DNA of 34,913 nucleotides, taken from Magnetovibrio sp. (lineage in GTDB: Bacteria; Pseudomonadota; Alphaproteobacteria; Rhodospirillales; Magnetovibrionaceae). Made by a program: the position numbers and the translations under genes. This document shows positions 25,611 to 33,476 of this stretch, one piece after another. The stretch's first letter is position 1, and each line of letters begins with the position of its first letter. The notes under the pieces were generated by a model. That model did not search any database, was not told the DNA's origin, and saw only the letters and a list, made by a program, of their open reading frames with translations. Location of the stretch: NCBI GenBank assembly GCA_026196495.1, contig JAPHSY010000051.1:1-34913 (forward strand), written 5' to 3'.

Positions 25611-26458
25611 AACTTTTCACTGGAGTATCTGATTTATTTCGGCAGAATAATGGAGTGGTTCCCATTCAGTCTCGTAAGCAACAGGCTGAAGCCGAATTAG
25701 TAGCAGCCGAAATCAAGGAGATGCTGATGCTCCTGAAAGGATTTGCAGAAGCAGAACAAGGCGTTCGTGAAATCCGTGCTAATCATCGGAGTATCACGGG
25801 CTGGGTTAACGGTGACTATGGTGCGGTACCTTTTGAATCCACCGTTGAGATGGATTTTGCGTATCTAGCCCTTTTTGATGCCCGTGTTGTCGGATTGCAT
25901 TCACAGCCGATCACGATCAACTACGAAGATGAAAACAGTAGACATCGGCACTACACCCCAGATTTTCTAGTCGAATACACCCCTACCGAAGGACAGGTTA
26001 AGAGAGCCTTGGTAGAAATAAAATTGGCATCAGAAATGAGAGAACGAGGAAATTATTTTGCAGCTCGATTTCGTGCTGCTGAAAATTGGTGTGTTCAGCA
26101 TGATTTCGAATTTTACTTAGTAACAGATGAACAAATCAGAACGGACTGCATAAACAACATTAAAGCTCTTTACCCATTTCGTTTTGCGATAGATTTTCGC
26201 AATTTTGCTCTCTGTGAACTTGAAGAAAAAATAAATGCGTCGGTTCCAATATCAATTGCTGAAGTTTTAGATACCTATTCTTCAACACCGGCTGAAAGAG
26301 CTGAGGTGCAGAAAATGGTTTGGATTTTGATAGCAACCCAGGCACTGCATATTGATTTGAGCAAAGCTTGGCATTCGAAAACGATCCTTTATTCCCACCC
26401 AGTTTGGCATGACCCAAATCTTTTTTTCACAATGTCGCGTGAAATTCGCGAGGTGTAG
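25547..26458 (+). CDS. tnsA: TnsA endonuclease, Tn7-like transposition protein A
   Basis: The 303-residue protein cuts the 5' ends of the element, working with TnsB. It has a restriction-enzyme-like core with likely catalytic residues Glu97 (FESTVEMDF), Asp139 (HYTPDFLVEY) and the Glu157-x-Lys159 pair (LVEIKLA). The C-terminal part is helical, as in Tn7 TnsA, where it contacts TnsC. The ATG at 25547 has AGGAG 9 bases upstream, lying in the transposon tip only 24 bases from the end. An ATG at 25727 with AAGGAG is an alternative. tnsB starts 2 bases after the stop. No promoter is obvious inside the element upstream of it. Confidence 0.92.
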   Translation: MNSDKNGPKDTRKSLKENRSDQLFTGVSDLFRQNNGVVPIQSRKQQAEAELVAAEIKEMLMLLKGFAEAEQGVREIRANHRSITGWVNGDYGAVPFESTVEMDFAYLALFDARVVGLHSQPITINYEDENSRHRHYTPDFLVEYTPTEGQVKRALVEIKLASEMRERGNYFAARFRAAENWCVQHDFEFYLVTDEQIRTDCINNIKALYPFRFAIDFRNFALCELEEKINASVPISIAEVLDTYSSTPAERAEVQKMVWILIATQALHIDLSKAWHSKTILYSHPVWHDPNLFFTMSREIREV

Positions 26459-26460
26459 AT

Positions 26461-28194
26461 ATGCCCAAAAAACAGAACGATACCTTAACCCATCGTAACA
26501 CTTCAAAGGGAGCAGACCTTAGTGAAATTCCTAAAGATAAATGGGAAACAGCTTTACGCCGGCAAGATGAAATAGAAGCCCTACTCCACCTTAAAGACCG
26601 TACTGAGGCTGATGTAATAGCAGCGGCTAAAAGACTGAACTGTTCCCGCACATGGCTCTACGAACTGATAACCCGATATGAGGCAGCAGGCACGGTGTCC
26701 TGTCTGGTACCTAAAAATCCAACTGGAGGTAGTGGTAAGGGGAGAATTGATCCTGTAATTGAGGAAATCATCGAAAAAGTTATAGATGAGCTTTACCTCA
26801 CGCGACAGAAACTGCGCCCTTTTCACATTGTAAGAGCTGTCCAATCACGCTGTAGAGATCTCAATTTAAAACCTCCTGCGAATAATACTATCAGAGCCCG
26901 TATTAAAACAATTCCCGGCAGGGTGGCGATGAAACACCGGGAAAGTGGCCATAAAGCGCGTGATGTTTTTGATCCTGCTATTGGAGAGTTTCCCCCGCCC
27001 AAATGGCCTTTGGGAGTGGTGCAAATGGACCACACCAAATCAGATATCATCATTGTCGACGAGGAACATCGAGAGCCGATAGGGCGTGCGTATTGTACGG
27101 CAGCCATAGATATCTACAGCCGCGCCGTTTTAGGTTTTCATTTATCCCTTGAGGCACCAAGTGCGATGACTGTTGGGCTTTGCTTAACACACGCTGTCCT
27201 TCCTAAACAAAGGTGGTTAAAGGAAAGAGGCATTGAGGCTGAGTGGCCTATGTGGGGGAAGCCAGATGTGTTGCATGTTGATAATGGTGCAGACTTTCGG
27301 AGTGAAGCACTACGCAGAGGCTGCGAAGAATACGGCATTTCCCTCCAATATCGGCCTATTAAACACCCTCGATATGGCGGAACAATCGAGAGGCTATTTC
27401 GAACTCTTGGTCAGGAAATTCATGCACTCCCAGGCACCACATTTTCCAATATTCAGGATCGTGGAGAATATGATTCTGATAAACATGCTGCTCTTACGCT
27501 TGCTGAATTAGAGCGCATTTTAGTGCTTGTTATCACAGGTCAATATCACGAAAAGCGACACTCCTCATTGCTCATGAGCCCAAAGAAAGCATTTGAAATT
27601 GGCATTTATGGACAGGGAGAAGAACTTGGACGTGGCCTGCCAGAGTCGATCACAGATGAACGAAAATTTTTAATCGACTTTTTGCCAATGAAGCGTCGGT
27701 CAATCCAAAAATATGGCATCGTATGGGATCACGTGCATTATTACGATGATGTCTTGCGTACCTACATAGATCGACAAGATCGACGACAACTAATAGTGCG
27801 CCGAGACCCACGCGATATCTCAAAAATCTTTTTTCAATGCCCTGAGAATAAAGAGTACCTAGAAATTCCATATCGGAATATTTCACGGCCATCCATTAGC
27901 CTTTGGGAAGCAAATGCTGCTCGAGAACGCTTAAAGAAGATCGGCGACGAACACTTGGATGAAGAAAAAATTTTCCAAACTTACGACAAAATTCAAGAAG
28001 AACTGGACGTAGCACAGGGGCGGACAAAATCAGCTAGGCGGTCCAAAGAGCGCAAAAAACAGAACACCCGCTCGATAAAACGAAACCCCACATCAGCGGA
28101 CCAGTCTCGATCTCAAAAATCAATAACACGAGCAACAGCTGTTTCTATTGACGTAGATTTCGATGACAGATTTGACGAAATTGAGGATTGGTAA
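26461..28194 (+). CDS. tnsB: TnsB transposase, DDE integrase family
   Basis: The 577-residue transposase joins the 3' ends to target DNA. N-terminal HTH-type DNA-binding regions (around residues 48-75 and 95-135) precede an RNase H-like core with the DDE triad Asp190 (VVQMDHTK), Asp274 (LHVDNGADF) and Glu310 (YGGTIERLF). A beta-barrel follows and then a charged C-terminal tail (about 500-577, Lys/Arg/Ser-rich), the part that contacts TnsC in Tn7. GAGG lies 6 bases before the ATG. The gene is complete and shows no damaged motif. Confidence 0.95.
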   Translation: MPKKQNDTLTHRNTSKGADLSEIPKDKWETALRRQDEIEALLHLKDRTEADVIAAAKRLNCSRTWLYELITRYEAAGTVSCLVPKNPTGGSGKGRIDPVIEEIIEKVIDELYLTRQKLRPFHIVRAVQSRCRDLNLKPPANNTIRARIKTIPGRVAMKHRESGHKARDVFDPAIGEFPPPKWPLGVVQMDHTKSDIIIVDEEHREPIGRAYCTAAIDIYSRAVLGFHLSLEAPSAMTVGLCLTHAVLPKQRWLKERGIEAEWPMWGKPDVLHVDNGADFRSEALRRGCEEYGISLQYRPIKHPRYGGTIERLFRTLGQEIHALPGTTFSNIQDRGEYDSDKHAALTLAELERILVLVITGQYHEKRHSSLLMSPKKAFEIGIYGQGEELGRGLPESITDERKFLIDFLPMKRRSIQKYGIVWDHVHYYDDVLRTYIDRQDRRQLIVRRDPRDISKIFFQCPENKEYLEIPYRNISRPSISLWEANAARERLKKIGDEHLDEEKIFQTYDKIQEELDVAQGRTKSARRSKERKKQNTRSIKRNPTSADQSRSQKSITRATAVSIDVDFDDRFDEIEDW

Positions 28195-28200
28195 AGAACC

Positions 28201-29085
28201 ATGGGAGACCATCTCGCGCCTAAAGCCAAAGCTATGCTCACTGCTTCAGAGGGTGAGCGGCTTCAATATGTGATGGCACCAAAATGGATCGGGTATGCGC
28301 GTGCAAAGGAAGCGCTTTCAAAACTCGAGGATTTGCTGGTACACCCTAAAATGCATCGGATGCCAAACCTAATGATTCATGGGCCGACGAATAATGGTAA
28401 GACGATGATTATTCAAAGGTTCATGCGAGATCACCCACATAATGACAATCCTGATGGCGATGCCGCAGAGGTGCCAGTATTAACTGTTCAGATGCCCTTT
28501 TCACCAGAGCCACGTCGTTTTTATCGGACAATTCTGGAACAATTATTTGCTACATATCGTTCATCTGACAATCTTGCAAACCTTGAAACGCAAGCAATTC
28601 GATTGCTAAGGGCATGTGGATTGCGCCTGCTGATTATTGATGAACTTCATAACATCCTCGCGGGCAGGATGGATAACCAGCGACAATTTTTAAACCTTAT
28701 TCGTTACTTGGGTAATGAACTGGAGGTCCCAATTGTTTGTTTGGGCATTCAATCGGCATTGCGTGCAATTCAGATAGATGAACAATTAGCAAACCGTTTT
28801 GAACCATTTGCCCTACCCACTTGGGAAGATGGACAAGATTTTCGACGATTACTGAACAGTTTTGAAGCTGTATTGCCGCTGGGGGAAAGGTCTTTCTTGG
28901 CTAGCGATAATATGGCGACAGCAATTATGGCTAAATCAGAGGGGACAATTGGCGAAGTCCTAATGCTTCTAAGGGCGGCTGCAAAATACTCAATCATCAA
29001 CGGAATCAGCCATGTAAATGAAGGTGTGCTTGGTGCATGTGATTACATTTCCCCGCGTGAACGAAGGCGTGCTGCGGAGCGTTAG
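28201..29085 (+). CDS. tnsC: TnsC-like AAA+ ATPase regulator of transposition
   Basis: The 294-residue ATPase links the target-recognition protein to the TnsAB transposase. Walker A GPTNNGKT is at residues 61-68 and Walker B RLLIIDELHNIL at about 142-153. Sensor-like IVCLGIQSALRAI and the C-terminal lid are present. It is shorter than Tn7 TnsC (555 residues) and closer in size to TniB-type ATPases. It starts 6 bases after tnsB and ends 2 bases before tniQ. Confidence 0.93.
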   Translation: MGDHLAPKAKAMLTASEGERLQYVMAPKWIGYARAKEALSKLEDLLVHPKMHRMPNLMIHGPTNNGKTMIIQRFMRDHPHNDNPDGDAAEVPVLTVQMPFSPEPRRFYRTILEQLFATYRSSDNLANLETQAIRLLRACGLRLLIIDELHNILAGRMDNQRQFLNLIRYLGNELEVPIVCLGIQSALRAIQIDEQLANRFEPFALPTWEDGQDFRRLLNSFEAVLPLGERSFLASDNMATAIMAKSEGTIGEVLMLLRAAAKYSIINGISHVNEGVLGACDYISPRERRRAAER

Positions 29086-29087
29086 GC

Positions 29088-30101
29088 ATGAGTGGGCTGA
29101 CCGGAAAGCTGTGGCCATCGCATCCGAAACCTCAACAAGATGAATTGCTGTCATCCTGGCTAAGTCGTGTGGCCTTGAGTAATGCTCCCCGCGCCCATAC
29201 GTTTTGTCATCTAGTTTGGCCAAATAAACAAATTTGGACACGAGATATTGATCTCTGTGGGGACGAAGCGCTAATTACCTCTCTTTCACAACATACTGCA
29301 ACTTCCCTGGATAAAGCCAGATCAACAAAACTTGAAGTATTTGAAGGGATCGTATTTGAGAAGCTAATACAAAATGGGCGAACACGTTGGATTATGCCAA
29401 CTGGTGTCTTTCATAGAGAGCGAACACGTTTTGGATTACAGTGGTGTCCGCTGTGCTTTCAGTCTGATGATGTTTCATACTTTCGGAAACACTGGAGGTT
29501 TGCTTTCGTCTCTTGCTGCCCAAGACACGGAGTAATCCTTGCCGATCGATGTCATAATTGTGGAAGCCCTGTTTTGCCATTTAACCGCGGGCCAAATATA
29601 TGTCATCTCTGTGGTATTGATTTACGAGATTACCCTGTGGTGATTGGTGAAAGTGTTGCACTACAATTCGAGTATTGTCTCATCAAGCGCGCTTATGATG
29701 GCCACACCTGTCTCGCCCCATATGAACCGATATACCCTATTGCTTACTTTGACATCATTCGACGGCTTGTTCAGTTAATCGCTTTCAGCAATCATGCTCA
29801 GCAGTTACGGGAAATAATTGCACGTAGGTATGGTGGTGATCCTTCACCCCCTGTTTATGATCCTGATCGCCATGACATAGAATTTATTCCGCCAAAAGAT
29901 AGGCATAAACTTATGGGGCTTGTTGCACGAATTTTGCCAGGATGGCCATTCCGCCTTATTGGAGTGTGTAGTGAGGCAGAGGTTTGGTCGAGTCAAATTT
30001 TGAAAGATATGAAACCTGTTCGTTATCATTTATGGGAACCAACAAAACAATATCTTTCAGGCATAGCGCTCCCACGTAGAACAGGAAATAAGAATATTTA
30101 G
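29088..30101 (+). CDS. tniQ: TniQ/TnsD-family target-site selection protein
   Basis: The 337-residue protein begins with the TniQ domain (LWPSHPKPQQDELLSSWLSRVALSN). Zinc-binding cysteine clusters follow: WCPLCFQSDD, CCPRHG, CHNCGSPVLPF and ICHLCGIDL. TniQ proteins bind the attachment site and recruit TnsC. Because this is the only TniQ and the element sits in comM, it probably reads comM sequence. It is shorter than Tn7 TnsD (508 residues), with a short C-terminal half. GGAG lies 8 bases before the ATG, and the stop overlaps the stop of the converging TnsE-like gene. Confidence 0.92.
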   Translation: MSGLTGKLWPSHPKPQQDELLSSWLSRVALSNAPRAHTFCHLVWPNKQIWTRDIDLCGDEALITSLSQHTATSLDKARSTKLEVFEGIVFEKLIQNGRTRWIMPTGVFHRERTRFGLQWCPLCFQSDDVSYFRKHWRFAFVSCCPRHGVILADRCHNCGSPVLPFNRGPNICHLCGIDLRDYPVVIGESVALQFEYCLIKRAYDGHTCLAPYEPIYPIAYFDIIRRLVQLIAFSNHAQQLREIIARRYGGDPSPPVYDPDRHDIEFIPPKDRHKLMGLVARILPGWPFRLIGVCSEAEVWSSQILKDMKPVRYHLWEPTKQYLSGIALPRRTGNKNI

Positions 30102-32032
30102 CCAAGGTGGATTTTGGGGGCTTTTTGGAAGCCTAATAGTTGATTACGTATTCTATTGAACATTTGCTTTCCTGCATCATCCCCGCTTGCATGTCTAAGG
30201 CCCTTTCCCCAAAAGGGCCCGTTATGTGTTTCTCTATTTGGCCAAGCATTTCCAGATGTATGAAATAGTCTCCAGTGGATCGCATTGGCAATTACATCTT
30301 TAGTAATTCGCACGGAGTTGGCGCCTGCCTCAGTCCTGTTTGTTAGTATCAGGTAAGGTGCAAATTGAGATTTTTGTGTGAGTTCAATATCTAAAATGTA
30401 TGAATACACATCTCTTGAAAATATTGAGATCACAAGGGCTCTTCGGCGTTGCGTTGGCGAATTGGGACATCTGACTTTAGGGCCCCAAGATTCTGGCAAG
30501 TCCCAAAGCTGTATTGATTGCGTAGCAGAATTGAGAGGTGTTTTATCCAGAACCATTAATTTCCAATCTTGTGCAAATCGCTTAGCCATAATTTGCCCTC
30601 CCTGAATTATTGGCACAAATTCATCTGGCACATCTTTCATTGGTGTATCGTTGTTTGTTGGCATCTCATGGATAAATTTTGAAAATAATAATGGTAGTTC
30701 ACTGCGATCTTTTTCAATAATTTCAGGTGGCTGGTTAATCTCGCCAGTATTGATTTGATCGGCGCCACTTGGGATAACAGAAAATGAACCCACATCGTCT
30801 GATCCACCGGTGCCACTCAATCCGGATACCGTTTCCACCTCATCCTTAACAGGTGCCATCTCAATAACTGATTCTGCGGGAGGTACATTAATGTCTTGAG
30901 CGATTTCAGCAGGCTCACTGACAATGCCTGGTCTAGATTCTGCAATATCCTGCATAGGGTGAACAACAAGATCTACAAAGGCACCGGGAACTTCATCTGA
31001 GGTAAAGTCTGGATTATTCTTTATTCCTGAAGCTGTAGCTAATCTTTCTGGATCATATACAGATGGAGGCCTTTTTTGGGTTGGTGGCAATAAGATTCTT
31101 GGCTTGTGATAAATCACCTTTGCGCCGCACTTCAAAATGCTTGCTGCTGCCATGATGCAAAATTGTTGTGTCTTGTTATCCTTGGTAGAGATGTAAACAT
31201 CGCGCAGTGTTCCAACGACGCGCCAAGTGGTATTACCCTCAAGTGGAATTGTGGTTTCAGGCCAGATAGGAAGGCCTGCATTACTAAGCATCCGGGCCGA
31301 CTGTGAGATTCTGGCCAAAGCCTTTTGTGCAGGTAAATACGATAATTGCTGCGCGATAAATACAAATTGATCCTTTTGTATCCACGATTTTCTCTTCAAG
31401 ATGAATGAGGAAGGTTTGAACTGGAAAATCCAATTACCATCTTTTTCAACAAAATGCGTTTTACGAGAGTTGAATAGATACCGGTTTTCGCTCCCCCCCT
31501 TCTGAAAGTCGAATATAAAGTTTGAAAGTAAACTTGAGGCAGAAAAGTAGAATCTAATTACTTCTGTGCACCTTATCATGAGTCCATCAAATGGCTCATG
31601 TGGAGTATCGACAAAAATATAGGGTATAGAGTTGTCTGCTCTCAAATCTGAGAAATGATAACCCTCATCAGTTTCATGCCGCCAGAGAACTTGTTGAGTA
31701 TCGGTAGGAATTTTAACATCGTGAGTTGTAAGTTCCCCATCTTCATGCGTAATTAATTGTCGTTTCCACTTGCTTCCCAACAGAAGGGTCGTCAGGGATG
31801 CTGCAGCAACATTATAAGTTAGGATCTGGCTTTCTTTTTCCGGGTCATAATTTTTTTGTGTAGAGACTCGCTTGAAAACGGTAGTCCATTTGGGCTCAGG
31901 GCTAGTTTCTGTCGAGCGTGTTACTGGCCCAACACTAACCAACCTTAGCGGTTCATTAGATCTTGGTAGCGCTTTGAGGCGCAAAATTTTCTGGGAATCT
32001 TTTGTCACTTCGATGGTTATAACTTTTGCCAA
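30098..32032 (-). CDS. TnsE-like transposon protein (putative alternative target selector)
   Basis: By eye the layout and local patterns match Tn7 TnsE. In the N-terminal half, FVDTPHEPFDGL is followed by an ExxRFYFSASSLLSNFIF helix (compare ARSLFLINSYFCRS in TnsE). An acidic Pro/Ser/Gly-rich linker comes next, then a beta-rich C-terminal domain ending in a WRLF ... AWPNR ... KGLRH pattern. TnsE steers Tn7 into conjugating plasmids and lagging strands through the beta clamp. The frame is open to a GTG at 32188, but that part overlaps the secreted-protein gene by 40 codons, so a TTG at 32032 is preferred (644 residues); neither start has a good Shine-Dalgarno. In Tn7 tnsE follows tnsD; here it converges on tniQ. 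Confidence 0.65.
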   Translation of the reverse strand: MAKVITIEVTKDSQKILRLKALPRSNEPLRLVSVGPVTRSTETSPEPKWTTVFKRVSTQKNYDPEKESQILTYNVAAASLTTLLLGSKWKRQLITHEDGELTTHDVKIPTDTQQVLWRHETDEGYHFSDLRADNSIPYIFVDTPHEPFDGLMIRCTEVIRFYFSASSLLSNFIFDFQKGGSENRYLFNSRKTHFVEKDGNWIFQFKPSSFILKRKSWIQKDQFVFIAQQLSYLPAQKALARISQSARMLSNAGLPIWPETTIPLEGNTTWRVVGTLRDVYISTKDNKTQQFCIMAAASILKCGAKVIYHKPRILLPPTQKRPPSVYDPERLATASGIKNNPDFTSDEVPGAFVDLVVHPMQDIAESRPGIVSEPAEIAQDINVPPAESVIEMAPVKDEVETVSGLSGTGGSDDVGSFSVIPSGADQINTGEINQPPEIIEKDRSELPLLFSKFIHEMPTNNDTPMKDVPDEFVPIIQGGQIMAKRFAQDWKLMVLDKTPLNSATQSIQLWDLPESWGPKVRCPNSPTQRRRALVISIFSRDVYSYILDIELTQKSQFAPYLILTNRTEAGANSVRITKDVIANAIHWRLFHTSGNAWPNRETHNGPFWGKGLRHASGDDAGKQMFNRIRNQLLGFQKAPKIHLG

Positions 32033-32066
32033 AGTAAGATTGATGAATGGGCCCCAAAGTTCCGTT

Positions 32067-32387
32067 CTACTTTGGCGCGGGAATACGGTTTTGTTGTCGA
32101 TATTGCTGCACTTGTTGATCCGAAATCTCTGATGAATAACAAAGAGGAGCATAGCCACCTGCACGGCTCCAAGCGCTTCGTTTGCCACAACGGCTACCGT
32201 TACTTGCCCTGTTATACGGGCATGGACAATTTCCAGGATATGAAGCGATTGAATCCTGAATAATCAATTTTCTAATGGTCTCATTTGATTGCGGCGCATT
32301 TTCAGCGTAGGCAGGCAAACTCACTAGGAGCCATGCACATGCCAATACGCAGAAAAGCAATTGATGAATGGGTTGTGACTGTTTCAT
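32067..32387 (-). CDS. Small secreted Cys-rich protein (CPCPYN motif), unknown function
   Basis: The 106-residue protein has a signal peptide: a hydrophobic LLFCVLACAWLLVSL core followed by PAYA, with likely cleavage before ENAPQ. The mature part contains YPGNCPCPYN, GSRCGKRSAWSRAGGYAPLCY and a SDQQVQQYRQQN tail. The Cys pattern suggests a disulfide-linked or metal-binding periplasmic protein; similar proteins occur on mobile elements and I know no function for them. The start ATG shares its A with the stop of the 68-residue gene (TGATG), so the two are coupled. A longer start (32402) is possible but less likely. Confidence 0.8.
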   Translation of the reverse strand: MKQSQPIHQLLFCVLACAWLLVSLPAYAENAPQSNETIRKLIIQDSIASYPGNCPCPYNRASNGSRCGKRSAWSRAGGYAPLCYSSEISDQQVQQYRQQNRIPAPK

Positions 32388-32593
32388 CAGCTTGTGTGGC
32401 ACTCACCTGAACAGTAAAAGCAACCGTTAGATTGAGGATAGTACTGCCTAGCTTTAGCCACTGCTGTACGGCATGAAGAATGTTCACCAAGATCAATTCG
32501 GTTGTGTGCTGCAGGCATATGGCTACAACCATCCCTGTGCACTTCATGATCACCGTTTGATTGAGCATTTTTATTAACGTAATAACGAGCCAT
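32387..32593 (-). CDS. Small conserved protein (MARYYVN family), unknown function
   Basis: The 68-residue protein starts MARYYVNKNAQSNGDHEVHR and ends NGCFYCSGECHTS, with conserved Cys/His residues (DGC, SSC, CFYCSGEC) that could bind metal. Families like this recur on mobile elements and in accessory regions without known role. The frame opens four codons earlier, but GAGG lies 6 bases before the ATG at 32593. A TATAAT box lies 44 bases upstream. The stop overlaps the next ATG. Confidence 0.85.
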   Translation of the reverse strand: MARYYVNKNAQSNGDHEVHRDGCSHMPAAHNRIDLGEHSSCRTAVAKARQYYPQSNGCFYCSGECHTS

Positions 32594-32636
32594 AATACAC
32601 CTCAAAGGTTAGATTGTATAAATCAACACAGCCTAT

Positions 32637-32642
32637 ATTATA
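32637..32642 (-). promoter_or_regulatory. Candidate -10 element for the 68-aa/106-aa pair
   Basis: TATAAT on the minus strand lies in the 117-base gap before the 68-residue gene. The -35 region (around 32660-32665) matches poorly. The rest of the gap shows nothing else. Confidence 0.4.
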
Positions 32643-32710
32643 CCTAGTAAACCGCGCAATAACGTTTTGGGGTCTCCAATAGGTTTAATCGCTTTCAAAT
32701 CGTGTTGGAC

Positions 32711-32869
32711 CTATTTTGCCCAGTGACCAGTAACCCATTCCCATTGGCTTCGTTGGTAATCATACCGCCAATGTGCTCGGACCCAGCGCTTTTTTCCTGG
32801 GGGGCGTGGAGTTTTTAAATTTTGTAAACGGTCAGGTGGTTTCGGCGGACGAGGTCGTTTCATTTTCAT
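32711..32869 (-). CDS. Small Trp-rich basic protein (52 aa), unknown
   Basis: The protein has a basic, Pro-rich first half (MKMKRPRPPKPPDR) and a C-terminal GKKRWVRAHWRYDYQRSQWEWVTGHWAK, with five Trp in 25 residues. The WxWVxGHW pattern resembles short aromatic repeats seen in some cell-envelope proteins, but there is no signal peptide. It starts 2 bases after the stop of the 45-residue gene, so the two are one unit. It is too short to be sure of by coding signal alone. Confidence 0.6.
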   Translation of the reverse strand: MKMKRPRPPKPPDRLQNLKTPRPPGKKRWVRAHWRYDYQRSQWEWVTGHWAK

Positions 32870-32871
32870 AT

Positions 32872-33009
32872 CTATTTACTCTTTTTGACTGTTTGCTTGA
32901 ACGTTGTCTTAGGACTGCTCTTCACGGTTTTGCTAGAAACAAAACGGCCAGTGATAGCACTTTTGTTAACCGTACGGGTGCTGCGTCCCGTTCCTTTTCC
33001 TTTAGCCAT
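32872..33009 (-). CDS. Small basic Ser/Thr/Lys-rich protein (45 aa), unknown
   Basis: The protein has MAKGKGTGRST at the N-terminus, then SAITGRFVSSKTVKSSPKTT. An S-[AV]-[IV]-TGRFV ... SPKTT pattern is shared by many short mobile-element proteins of unknown role (often mislabelled as transporters). AAGGA lies 8 bases before the ATG. It is very basic and might bind nucleic acid; this is speculation. It is third from the control region in the leftward row. Confidence 0.7.
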   Translation of the reverse strand: MAKGKGTGRSTRTVNKSAITGRFVSSKTVKSSPKTTFKQTVKKSK

Positions 33010-33083
33010 CAGAATTTCCTTTTCTTATCTTGGCGTGGTTATGCTGAAGCATGTGATGGGTTTGGTGAGTTTGCCTGCGGCCA

Positions 33084-33344
33084 TTAACAATCGGGCAAAT
33101 CATCCAAATTATTGCGTGAGGTATCGTCACGATCAGTTCGGAGATATTTACCGGTTGGGCCATTAACGACGTGGATTTCAGTGCGACCACTTTTCCACGG
33201 TACGTAATAAGTGTGCAGCCCTTGCTCGATATCGCGGATAGCGTCCGCTTTATTCCGAGGTGACCAAACAGAACCATCGTTGCACAGCGCGAGAATATCC
33301 CCGTCACTGTCTTTGCGAGTTTTTCTTACGGGACGATCTGCCAT
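33084..33344 (-). CDS. DUF3892 family protein
   Basis: The 86-residue protein matches DUF3892: VRKTRKDSDGDILALCNDG, KADAIRDIEQGLHTYYVPW, then VHVVNGPTGKYLRTDRDDTSRNNLDDLPDC at the end. The C-terminal NNLDxLPxC is a hallmark. The function is unknown. AAAGGA lies 7 bases before the ATG. It is the first gene of the leftward row and diverges from the ImmR-like repressor across a 131-base region with two operator-like palindromes. Confidence 0.9.
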   Translation of the reverse strand: MADRPVRKTRKDSDGDILALCNDGSVWSPRNKADAIRDIEQGLHTYYVPWKSGRTEIHVVNGPTGKYLRTDRDDTSRNNLDDLPDC

Positions 33345-33360
33345 ATTTCATTCCTTTCGT

Positions 33361-33389
33361 TTGCACTCTGACATTTCGTAAAGTATAAT
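33361..33389 (+). promoter_or_regulatory. Candidate promoter of the ImmR-like/ImmA-like genes
   Basis: TTGCAC (33361-33366) and TATAAT (33384-33389) are 17 bases apart. The first operator palindrome begins 2 bases after the -10 box, where a bound repressor would block transcription start. Confidence 0.65.
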
Positions 33390-33390
33390 G

Positions 33391-33405
33391 TGACGATATC
33401 GTATA
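33391..33405. promoter_or_regulatory. Operator-like palindrome 1
   Basis: TGACGATATCGTATA has the perfect 10-bp palindrome ACGATATCGT in its centre. Read on the minus strand it is TATACGATATCGTCA, identical to operator 2 at 13 of 15 positions. Confidence 0.75.
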
Positions 33406-33461
33406 TAGCTGGGCCAAATAAAAAGACCTCAAAAGGCCATATACATAACGTCATTAGGGAG

Positions 33462-33476
33462 TATACGAATTCGTCA
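33462..33476. promoter_or_regulatory. Operator-like palindrome 2, overlapping the repressor start codon
   Basis: TATACGAATTCGTCA has the perfect palindrome ACGAATTCGT, and its last base is the A of the repressor ATG. The two differences from operator 1 are the central AT/TA pair. Confidence 0.75.

Noticed and set aside
32302-32568. 88-residue minus-strand open frame
   Set aside because: Overlaps the 68- and 106-residue genes in another frame; those have better starts and motifs.
32773-33087. 104-residue plus-strand open frame in the transposon
   Set aside because: The minus strand holds two short genes with a ribosome binding site and family-like motifs; the plus-strand peptide looks like a shadow of them.
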